Source: Lachnospiraceae bacterium
GTDB taxonomy: Bacteria > Bacillota > Clostridia > Lachnospirales > Lachnospiraceae
Length of the DNA stretch: 6,232 nt
Reading direction: 5' to 3'
Assembly: GCA_003489085.1 (NCBI GenBank)
Contig: DNJM01000178.1
Coordinates: 1 to 6,232, forward strand
The notes beneath the pieces are model-generated. The model searched no databases. It worked only from the letters and a program-made list of their open reading frames with translations, and was not told the DNA's origin. Shown piece after piece: positions 1 to 5,918 of this stretch. The position numbers and the translations under genes are program-made. How positions within the stretch are numbered: the first letter of the stretch is position 1; each line of letters opens with the position of its first letter.

Positions 1-14
1 TTTGTAAATATTAC

Positions 15-23
15 TGTTATACC
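15..23 (+). promoter_or_regulatory. possible extended -10 promoter element for the lipoprotein gene
   Basis: TG-T-TATACC lies 32 bases before the start codon at 56 and resembles an extended -10 box (TGnTATAAT). The very similar TGTTATACT precedes hisA. A matching -35 box would fall at or beyond the left edge, so it cannot be checked here. Confidence 0.35.
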
Positions 24-55
24 AGATCATTATTTACAGAAAGGGAGATTTTTAT

Positions 56-394
56 ATGAAACAGTTACAGAAATTAGTCTTAATGCTATTATGTGCAGCA
101 GTAGTTTGTTCTGCTACCGCATGCGGAAACCGGAACAATAACGATGCCACGGAGAATGGTGTGGGAACCGATGCAAACAATGATGGCAATACGGTTGGAG
201 AGGATCTGAAAAATGGCGTTGACAATGTCGGTGATGCAGTGAAGGATGCTGGTGACGCCGTAATCGACGGAGCAGAGGATGTTGGCGACGCAACGAGAGA
301 TGCGCTGGATGACAATGGAGATAATATGGACCGGAATGAGAAAAACGGTGTGGAGCAGAATACGGTAAATCCGCAGAATGAAACCGCACGGTAG
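56..394 (+). CDS. small acidic lipoprotein with a repeat-rich amphipathic segment
   Basis: A 112-residue exported lipoprotein of unknown function. Residues 1-22 form a type II signal peptide: Lys2 and Lys6, then a hydrophobic core rich in Leu, Val, Ala and Cys, then Ala20-Thr21-Ala22-Cys23, which fits the relaxed lipobox. Cys23 should be lipidated and the protein held on the outer face of the membrane. The mature part is hydrophilic, rich in Asn, Asp and Gly and acidic. Residues about 52-84 repeat a unit of roughly seven residues built on V/A-G-D-A-x-x-D, which predicts an amphipathic helix; the flanks look disordered. There are no cysteines after Cys23 and no catalytic motif. The start is set by AAGGGAG at 41-47, eight bases before the ATG. 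It is a single-gene unit, since a terminator follows at 442-481. Signal and lipobox are clear; the function is not recognisable. Confidence 0.85.
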   Translation: MKQLQKLVLMLLCAAVVCSATACGNRNNNDATENGVGTDANNDGNTVGEDLKNGVDNVGDAVKDAGDAVIDGAEDVGDATRDALDDNGDNMDRNEKNGVEQNTVNPQNETAR

Positions 395-441
395 AATGCC
401 GGAAAAGAACATCAAGTGAAAATTGAATAGAAATGCAGAAT

Positions 442-481
442 AAGATAGGAATTTCCACAGGGAAGTTTCTATCTTTTTCTT
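442..481 (+). terminator. strong rho-independent terminator after the lipoprotein gene
   Basis: The 15-base arms at 442-456 (AAGATAGGAATTTCC) and 461-475 (GGAAGTTTCTATCTT) pair completely, counting two G-U pairs, around the four-base loop ACAG. The run TTTTTCTT follows at 474-481. This is a textbook intrinsic terminator. It separates the lipoprotein gene from hisA, which starts 56 bases downstream of the element. Confidence 0.9.
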
Positions 482-502
482 GTGACTGAAACATGTTATA
501 CT
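474..502 (+). promoter_or_regulatory. extended -10 promoter for hisA
   Basis: TG-T-TATACT at 494-502 is a good extended -10 box: TATACT matches TATAAT at five of six bases and has an upstream TG. The -35 position, around 474-480, holds only a poor T-rich hexamer, as is common for extended -10 promoters. Transcription would start near 509, giving a leader of about 28 bases. The terminator just upstream means hisA needs its own promoter, which supports the call. The -35 region overlaps the terminator's T-run. Confidence 0.6.
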
Positions 503-536
503 GAATAGAAAAATGAGGATAGCAGGAGGATAACAT

Positions 537-1310
537 ATGCGTTTTCGGCCTTGTATTGATATACATAATGGACAGGTAAAGCAGATTGTGGGAGGCAGTC
601 TTAAGGATGAGGGGGATTTTGCCAGAGAGAATTTCTCTTCCGGGGAGGATGCATCCTTTTATGCGGAATTATATCGGAAAGATGGCCTGAAGGGAGGCCA
701 TGTGATACTGCTGAATGGGAAAGATTCAGTCTATTTTGAACAAACAAAAGAACAGGCACGGAAGGCTCTGGCGGCCTATCCCGGAGGACTTCAGATCGGA
801 GGAGGCATTACTGCCGAGAATGCAGGAGAATATCTGGAAGCCGGTGCCTCGCATGTGATCGTAACCTCATATGTATTCCGGGATGGTGAGATCCGATATG
901 AGAATCTGGAAAAACTGGTTCAGACAGTGGGAAAAGAAAGACTTGTGCTGGACTTAAGCTGCCGGAAGCAGGACGGTGCGTACTGGATTGTAACCGACCG
1001 CTGGCAGAAATTTACAAAGGTAAGGCTGACAGAAGCGGTATTAACAGAGCTCGCCGGCTATTGTGATGAGTTTTTGGTGCATGGAGTCGATGTGGAAGGA
1101 AAGAAAAACGGTGTGGAAAAAGAGTTGGTGCAGATGCTTGGCCGGTGGAAAAGAATTCCGATCACATATGCAGGAGGCATCGGCTCTTTAGAAGAACTGG
1201 TGGAATTTGAAGTGCTGAGCGGAGGAAAACTGGACTTTACGATCGGCAGCGCGTTGGATCTGTTCGGAGGAAGTATCCCTTATGAACGGGTGCGGGAAAT
1301 GATGCTGTAA
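537..1310 (+). CDS. hisA: eukaryotic-type HisA: ProFAR (phosphoribosylformimino-AICAR-P) isomerase
   Basis: Fourth step of histidine synthesis (EC 5.3.1.16): an Amadori isomerisation of ProFAR to PRFAR by a cytoplasmic (beta/alpha)8 barrel. The 257 residues match the yeast HIS6 / TIGR02129 type better than ordinary bacterial HisA. Landmarks are CIDIHNGQVKQIVGG at 6-20 (Asp8 probably the catalytic acid), QIGGGI at 86-91, VIVTSYVF at 107-114, LDLSCRK at 138-144, HGVDVEG at 182-188, YAGGI at 211-215 and the phosphate-binding end FTIGSALDLFGG at 234-245. The LSCRK and VDVEG signatures and the long insert after residue 20 are typical of the eukaryotic form. Both phosphate-binding halves are present, so it looks complete and active. 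AGGAGG at 524-529, seven bases before ATG, fixes the start. No other his gene lies nearby. The family is clear; the HIS6-like subtype is recognised from memory of its motifs, without an alignment. Confidence 0.93.
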   Translation: MRFRPCIDIHNGQVKQIVGGSLKDEGDFARENFSSGEDASFYAELYRKDGLKGGHVILLNGKDSVYFEQTKEQARKALAAYPGGLQIGGGITAENAGEYLEAGASHVIVTSYVFRDGEIRYENLEKLVQTVGKERLVLDLSCRKQDGAYWIVTDRWQKFTKVRLTEAVLTELAGYCDEFLVHGVDVEGKKNGVEKELVQMLGRWKRIPITYAGGIGSLEELVEFEVLSGGKLDFTIGSALDLFGGSIPYERVREMML

Positions 1311-1315
1311 ATTTT

Positions 1316-1347
1316 TTGACAATAAAATTCCGGTCATTTTGTATAAA
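1316..1347 (+). promoter_or_regulatory. candidate arc operon promoter A
   Basis: A perfect -35 hexamer, TTGACA, is at 1316-1321, six bases after the hisA stop. The best -10-like sequence is TATAAA at 1342-1347, but the 20-base spacer is longer than the usual 16-18. The stretch TGTATAAAT here also resembles one half of an ArgR-type arginine box, but I find no convincing second half. The promoter assignment is tentative. Confidence 0.35.
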
Positions 1348-1394
1348 TCAAGTTAAAATACTAATTTAAAATCAGCAAATGTCCTAAAAAATCA

Positions 1395-1423
1395 TTGCAG
1401 ATGTAATAAAATGAAAGTATGAA
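1395..1423 (+). promoter_or_regulatory. candidate arc operon promoter B
   Basis: TTGCAG at 1395-1400 and TATGAA at 1418-1423 are separated by exactly 17 bases; each matches the consensus at four of six positions. Transcription would begin near 1430, just ahead of the arcA ribosome site AAGGAGG at 1436-1442, giving a very short leader. It is an alternative or an addition to candidate A. Confidence 0.3.
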
Positions 1424-1448
1424 AGAAAAGCAATGAAGGAGGAGAAAA

Positions 1449-2675
1449 ATGCCAATCTGTGTAAAAAGTGAGATTGGACCGCTGAAAAAAGTACTGCTCC
1501 ACAGACCGGCAAAAGAATTGGAACATCTGGTCCCGGGAGAACTGGAACGGTTGTTATTCGATGATATTCCTTATCTGAAAACAGCGCAAAGTGAACATGA
1601 TATATTTGCGCATATTCTGCAGGAAAATGGCGCAGAGGTGGTCTATCTCGAGGATCTGATGGCGGAAGTATTAAAAAGTGATCCCGTCATCAAAGAAACA
1701 TTTATCAGACAGTTTATTCAGGAAGGCGGAAGTGCGGCACAGAAATTTAAAAAGCAGCTGTATGAATTCCTGATGGGAATGGATGATGAAAGAGAGCTGG
1801 TACTAAAGCTGATGTCCGGTGTCAGTATACATGAGATGGATTCGCGCATTTATAGTCCGTTAGTGGATCTGATCAAGTCCGACAGCCGCTTCATACTGGA
1901 TCCGATACCGAATCTGTATTTCGCCAGAGATCCATTTGCCACAATCGGCAATGGGGTGAGTCTCAACTGCATGTATTCCATGACAAGAAAAAGGGAGACC
2001 ATCTTTGGAAAATATATTCTGGAGTATCACCCGGATTTTGCAAAGCCGACTCCTTTTTATTATAAAAGGGAATATCCATTTTCTATTGAAGGCGGGGATA
2101 TTTTGAATCTGAGCAGAAGAGTACTGGCGGTTGGAATTTCTCAGCGGACTACGCCGGAAGCGATTGAGCTGCTTGCACAAAATATATTTGCAGACAGCAG
2201 CTCGGAAATTGAAACCATCCTTGCGCTTGATATCCCCAGTATTCGGGCATATATGCACCTGGATACCATATTTACCCAGGTGGATTATGATAAGTTCACC
2301 ATTCACCCGGGAATTCTGGATACCCTTCGTATCTATGAAATCTGCAAGGGAAGCCGAAATGGGGAACTGCAGGTAGCAGAACTGGATCAATCACTGCCGG
2401 TTGTATTGGCGACCCGGCTGGGACTGGATCAGGTAACAATGATCCGATGCGGTGGAAAGGATCGGATAGCCTCCGAAAGGGAGCAGTGGAACGATGGTTC
2501 CAACACATTATGCATCGAACCGGGAAAAGTAGTGGTATATGATCGAAATTATATTACAAATGAAATCCTGCGGGAAAATGGTATTGAGGTACTGGAAATG
2601 CCGAGCTCAGAATTGTCAAGAGGAAGAGGTGGCCCGCGCTGTATGAGTATGCCGCTGGAGCGGGAAGAAATTTAG
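1449..2675 (+). CDS. arcA: arginine deiminase
   Basis: Hydrolyses L-arginine to L-citrulline and ammonia (EC 3.5.3.6), the first step of the arginine deiminase pathway in the cytoplasm. All catalytic signatures of this guanidino-group-modifying enzyme are visible: FARDP with Asp161, EGGDIL with Glu214, MHLDTIF with His270 and Asp272, and the nucleophile Cys398 in GGPRCMSMP ten residues from the end. The N-terminal pattern SEIGPLKKVLLHRP (7-20), LFDDIPY (36-42) and SEHDIF (48-53) is also standard. At 408 residues it is full length for the family. AAGGAGG at 1436-1442, six bases before ATG, supports the start. It is the first gene of the operon; arcB begins 21 bases after its stop. No missing residue or frame break is seen. 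Confidence 0.97.
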   Translation: MPICVKSEIGPLKKVLLHRPAKELEHLVPGELERLLFDDIPYLKTAQSEHDIFAHILQENGAEVVYLEDLMAEVLKSDPVIKETFIRQFIQEGGSAAQKFKKQLYEFLMGMDDERELVLKLMSGVSIHEMDSRIYSPLVDLIKSDSRFILDPIPNLYFARDPFATIGNGVSLNCMYSMTRKRETIFGKYILEYHPDFAKPTPFYYKREYPFSIEGGDILNLSRRVLAVGISQRTTPEAIELLAQNIFADSSSEIETILALDIPSIRAYMHLDTIFTQVDYDKFTIHPGILDTLRIYEICKGSRNGELQVAELDQSLPVVLATRLGLDQVTMIRCGGKDRIASEREQWNDGSNTLCIEPGKVVVYDRNYITNEILRENGIEVLEMPSSELSRGRGGPRCMSMPLEREEI

Positions 2676-2696
2676 AACAAAAAGGAGAGAAAGAAC

Positions 2697-3689
2697 ATGG
2701 CAGTTAATATCAGAGGAAGACATTTTTTGACATTATTGGATTATTCACCAGAGGAAATCCGTTATCTGCTGGATCTGGCAAAGCAGTTTAAAAATATGAA
2801 ACGGAATGGTGTACCCCACAGATATCTGGAAAATAAAAATATCGTCCTTTTATTTGAAAAAACATCTACACGGACCAGATGCTCCTTTGAGGTGGCCGGA
2901 AGAGATCTGGGGATGGGAGTGACTTATCTGGATCCGGGCAGCAGCCAGATGGGAAAGAAAGAGAGTATTGCAGACACAGCAAGGGTATTAGGCAGAATGT
3001 ATGATGGCATCGAATACAGAGGATATGATCAGAAAATTGTGGAAGAGCTGGCAGCCTATGCCGGTGTACCGGTATGGAATGGACTGACAGACCAGTTTCA
3101 TCCGACACAGATGCTGGCGGATCTGCTGACTCTGGAAGAGAAATTTGGCAGATTAAAGGGCCTGCATTTTACATATATGGGCGATGCCAGAAATAATATG
3201 GGAAACTCTCTGATGATTGCCTGTGCGAAAATGGGTATTCATTTTACTGCGTGTGCTCCAAAGGAACTGTTCCCGGCAGCAGAGCTGGTAGAAAAAGCAA
3301 GAAAGATCGCGGAAGAAAATGGCTGTACAGTCCGTCTGACGGAGGATGTAGATGAAGGTGCCAGAGATGCCGATGCAATCTATACGGATATCTGGGTATC
3401 CATGGGAGAACCGGATGAAGTATGGGAGACGAGAATCCGGCTTCTGAAAAAATATCAGGTCAATGCAGAAGTGATGAAGAAAGCAAAGAGTACGGCTATT
3501 TTCATGCACTGTCTGCCATCCTTCCACGATACAAGGACAACCATTGGAGCACAGATTGCCGAGAAATTCGGTATTACTGAAATGGAAGTGACCGATGAGG
3601 TATTTGAATCCAGGCAGTCTGTTGTATTCGATGAAGCAGAGAATCGTATGCATACAATCAAAGCTGTGATTTATGCTACGCTTTGCTGA
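2697..3689 (+). CDS. arcB: ornithine carbamoyltransferase, catabolic by context
   Basis: Interconverts citrulline plus phosphate and ornithine plus carbamoyl phosphate (EC 2.1.3.3); between arcA and arcC it should run in the citrulline-splitting direction. The N-terminal carbamoyl-phosphate domain has STRTR at 57-61 and HPTQ at 135-138. The C-terminal ornithine domain has DIWVSMG at 231-237, whose SMG loop binds the amino acid, and HCLP at 271-274, which carries the active-site cysteine. The SMG loop and HCLP favour ornithine over aspartate or putrescine as substrate. At 330 residues it is a normal length. GGAG lies within AAAAAGGAGAGAAAG, just before ATG. Sequence alone does not separate catabolic ArcB from biosynthetic ArgF; the name rests on the neighbours. 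The enzyme may also serve arginine synthesis. Confidence 0.95.
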   Translation: MAVNIRGRHFLTLLDYSPEEIRYLLDLAKQFKNMKRNGVPHRYLENKNIVLLFEKTSTRTRCSFEVAGRDLGMGVTYLDPGSSQMGKKESIADTARVLGRMYDGIEYRGYDQKIVEELAAYAGVPVWNGLTDQFHPTQMLADLLTLEEKFGRLKGLHFTYMGDARNNMGNSLMIACAKMGIHFTACAPKELFPAAELVEKARKIAEENGCTVRLTEDVDEGARDADAIYTDIWVSMGEPDEVWETRIRLLKKYQVNAEVMKKAKSTAIFMHCLPSFHDTRTTIGAQIAEKFGITEMEVTDEVFESRQSVVFDEAENRMHTIKAVIYATLC

Positions 3690-3704
3690 TATGGAGAAAA
3701 AAGC

Positions 3705-4715
3705 ATGAATAGAAAAAGGAAACGGATTGTGATTGCGCTTGGGGGGAATGCTCTGGGAAATACGGCAGAGGAACAGATCGAGCATGTGCGCATCGCTTCT
3801 GAAATCATAGCAGAGCTGGCAGCGGAAGGACACGAGCTGATTATCGGACATGGAAATGGTCCTCAGATTGGTATCATCAATTCAGCAATGAATTATGCAT
3901 CCACCAGTGGTCCCTGTACACCTTATATGCCGTTTCCGGAATGCGGAGCCATGTCACAGGGATTTATCGGGTACCACCTTCAGCAGGGACTGCAGCAGAG
4001 CCTGCTGAAACGGAAGTTGGGGAAAACGGTTGTCAGTGTGGTTACCCAGGTGCTGGTTGACCCAAAAGATCCTGCTTTTCAGAATCCGGTAAAGCCGATT
4101 GGAAATTTCTTCAGTGAGCAGGAAGCGAAGGAACTGGAACAGAAAACAGGGTATGTATTTCGCGAAGATGCCGGACGGGGGTATCGCAGAGTGGTAGCAT
4201 CGCCGGCCCCGCAGCAGATTGTGGAGCTGGGAGCCATTCGGAAAATGGTTCAGAGCGGTCTGCTGGTGATAGCGGTTGGCGGGGGCGGCATTCCTGTGGT
4301 AGAAGATGAAAGGGGAATACATGGTATTGATGCGGTCATTGATAAGGACAAATCATGCAGTAAGCTTGCACAGGAGCTGAAAGCAGATATGCTGTTGATT
4401 CTGACTGCGGTCGATCAGGTATATATTCATTTTCATACAAGTGAACAGAAAGCGCTGAATGAAGTGTCTGTTCCGGATATCCGAAGATACATTGCCCAGG
4501 GAGAATTTGCTGCAGGAAGTATGCTTCCGAAGATGGAAGCCTGTGTAGACTTCGTAGAAGCTTTACCAAACCGGACTGCCATTATTACTTCTCTGGAACG
4601 GGCAGCAGATGCGCTGCATGGGAAAGCAGGAACCAGGATTTGCTCCGAAAAAACAGAATCAGATTATGTGCCATTTGAAGTGGACAGTGAAATGTATGAT
4701 ATTAATAACAATTAG
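3705..4715 (+). CDS. arcC: carbamate kinase
   Basis: Uses carbamoyl phosphate to phosphorylate ADP, giving ATP and carbamate, which decays to CO2 and ammonia (EC 2.7.2.2). This is the energy-yielding step of the pathway. It has the amino acid kinase fold: ALGGNAL at 11-17, GHGNGPQIG at 48-56, KPIG at 130-133, GRGYRRVVASP at 157-167, VGGGGIPV at 191-198, DKD at 213-215, LTAVDQVYI at 233-241 and GSMLPK at 271-276. Lys130, Lys214 and Lys276 sit where the family keeps its active-site lysines. VVASP replaces the more usual VVPSP. The protein is 336 residues against about 310-315 for the family; the excess is mostly an acidic C-terminal tail after GKAGTRIC, at about 314-336. GGAG at 3693-3696 is eight bases before ATG, and only 15 bases separate it from arcB. 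Confidence 0.96.
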   Translation: MNRKRKRIVIALGGNALGNTAEEQIEHVRIASEIIAELAAEGHELIIGHGNGPQIGIINSAMNYASTSGPCTPYMPFPECGAMSQGFIGYHLQQGLQQSLLKRKLGKTVVSVVTQVLVDPKDPAFQNPVKPIGNFFSEQEAKELEQKTGYVFREDAGRGYRRVVASPAPQQIVELGAIRKMVQSGLLVIAVGGGGIPVVEDERGIHGIDAVIDKDKSCSKLAQELKADMLLILTAVDQVYIHFHTSEQKALNEVSVPDIRRYIAQGEFAAGSMLPKMEACVDFVEALPNRTAIITSLERAADALHGKAGTRICSEKTESDYVPFEVDSEMYDINNN

Positions 4716-4741
4716 TTTAAGAAAGAGATGAGGGAATCGTT

Positions 4742-5842
4742 ATGTCATTTAATATGCCTGTATATCATCATCCGGATTTCAGCCGGAAAGAATTTATAAA
4801 TGCTCCGGACGTAAAATATGAAGCGGCGGAGAAAGACGGAGTGGCGCCGGAATATTATCATAGTACATCCATGTATCCGGAATACTTCAAAATTAATGGG
4901 AAATGGGTGCTGGCAGAAGAAAGCCGCATGGATTCCAGCGTGGTCCTGTGTGATGACGGACATCTGGAGGTTGTGGAAAACCGGAATCTGAAAAAGGGAG
5001 ATAAGGTGATCCTTGGCCGTACAGAGAAGTGCGAAGAAGGAATCTATATGCACTGCCATGGCTTTGAAGAAGAGGGAAAAGAGCTGGAGGATCAGTTCGT
5101 ATTTCGTCAGGGAAGAAGCCGTGAGACCTCTTATGCACGGGACTATGACCGTTTATTTGAGCTGTTAAAGCACGAGAAAGAGCACGGCAATATTGTCTGG
5201 GTTATGGGACCTGCATTTGCATTTGATGCGGATGCACGGGCTGCAATGCAGTTATTGATTGAGAATGGTTATGCACACGGTCTGCTGGCAGGCAATGCGC
5301 TGGCAACGCACGATCTGGAGGGAGCTTTTCTGCATACCGCACTGGGGCAGGATATTTATACGCAAATCTCACAGCCGAATGGACATTATAATCATCTGGA
5401 TGTCATCAACAAGGTCAGAAGAAGTGGCTCCATCCCGCAGTTTATAGAAGATTATCATATTGACAATGGTATCATCTACAGCTGTGTGAAAAATCATGTG
5501 CCTTTCGTTCTGACAGGATCTATCCGTGACGATGGACCGCTTCCGGAGGTAGTGGGAGATGCCTATGCCGGTCAGGGAGCTATGCGGAATCTGGTGCGGG
5601 AATCCACCTGCGTGATTTGTCTGGCTACCATGCTGCATACCATAGCAACCGGCAACATGACCCCATCCTTCAGGGTACTTCCGGATGGAACGGTACGGCC
5701 AGTTTATCTGTATGCCGTAGATGCGGATGAATTCGTTGTCAATAAGCTTCTTGACAGAGGAAGTCTTTCCGCTACAACGATGGTAACGAATGTACAGGAC
5801 TTCATTACGATTGTGGCAAAGGGCCTGAAGCTGATGAAGTAG
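4742..5842 (+). CDS. TIGR00300/AgrE-type ornithine cyclodeaminase-like protein, N-terminally reduced
   Basis: Probably converts L-ornithine to L-proline and ammonia with bound NAD (EC 4.3.1.12). Relatives are the archaeal TIGR00300 ornithine cyclodeaminases and the C-terminal half of cyanobacterial AgrE/ArgZ; it is not the mu-crystallin-type Ocd. Recognisable blocks are a small linker domain at about 35-105 (YYHSTSMYPEYF, W55, MDSSVV, KKGDKVILG) and an NAD-binding Rossmann-like core from about 148 to the end, with VMGPAFA (154-160), GLLAGNALATHDLE (180-193), GHYNHLDVIN (214-223), CVKNHVPFVLTGSIRDDGPLPEV (248-270), ATMLHTIATGN (295-305) and KLLDRGS (335-341). Full-length relatives carry roughly 90 more residues (Pfam LOR/SDH region, PF04455) before the YYST-like motif; here only about 37 unrelated residues precede it. 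AGGG at 4731-4734, seven bases before ATG, supports the start, and arcC ends 26 bases upstream in another frame. The family call is firm; the ornithine substrate is inferred from family and operon. Confidence 0.85.
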   Translation: MSFNMPVYHHPDFSRKEFINAPDVKYEAAEKDGVAPEYYHSTSMYPEYFKINGKWVLAEESRMDSSVVLCDDGHLEVVENRNLKKGDKVILGRTEKCEEGIYMHCHGFEEEGKELEDQFVFRQGRSRETSYARDYDRLFELLKHEKEHGNIVWVMGPAFAFDADARAAMQLLIENGYAHGLLAGNALATHDLEGAFLHTALGQDIYTQISQPNGHYNHLDVINKVRRSGSIPQFIEDYHIDNGIIYSCVKNHVPFVLTGSIRDDGPLPEVVGDAYAGQGAMRNLVRESTCVICLATMLHTIATGNMTPSFRVLPDGTVRPVYLYAVDADEFVVNKLLDRGSLSATTMVTNVQDFITIVAKGLKLMK

Positions 5843-5859
5843 AAGTGTGGTCAAAATAG

Positions 5860-5918
5860 AACCTTCCGTATACAGGTAATATGTTCATAAAGAATCGTTT
5901 CACTGTATGCGGAAGGTT
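5860..5918. terminator. long inverted repeat between convergent genes, probable two-way terminator
   Basis: AACCTTCCGTATACAG at 5860-5875 pairs with CTGTATGCGGAAGGTT at 5903-5918: 16 positions with one G-U pair on the + strand. The loop is 27 bases, much longer than in the terminator at 442-481. On the + strand TTTCTT follows the stem; on the - strand the stem is followed by CTATTTTGA, so both sides have a modest T-tract. The right arm lies inside the last codons of the AraC-family gene. It sits 17 bases after the last arc operon gene. The stem is certain; its role as a terminator is inferred, and the large loop and broken T-runs make it less typical. Confidence 0.6.

Noticed and set aside
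424..511. Ten-base direct repeat TGAATAGAAA at 424-433 and 502-511, either side of the terminator
   Set aside because: It is short and A-rich, with no target-site or mobile-element structure between the copies; chance is the simplest explanation.
114..566. Minus-strand open frame of 150 codons crossing the lipoprotein gene and terminator
   Set aside because: It runs through a clear terminator hairpin and the hisA promoter, and its His/Pro/Ser-rich product is the antisense image of the Asp/Gly-rich repeats.
1310..1329. AATTTT...AAAATT inverted repeat just after hisA as a possible terminator
   Set aside because: The stem has only six A-T pairs and overlaps the TTGACA box; it is too weak to terminate, so hisA transcription may read through into arcA.
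1860..2390. Minus-strand open frame of 176 codons inside arcA
   Set aside because: It is antisense to the catalytic core of arginine deiminase, has no convincing ribosome site and shows no protein motif.
3153..3851. Long minus-strand open frame of 232 codons
   Set aside because: It lies opposite arcB and the start of arcC, which have complete conserved motifs. Its translation is Cys-, His- and Phe-rich with no family signature, as expected for an antisense shadow.
4728..4741. Earlier ATG at 4728 as the start of the cyclodeaminase-like gene
   Set aside because: It is in a different frame from the conserved protein and lies within the ribosome-site region; the ATG at 4742 fits spacing and frame.
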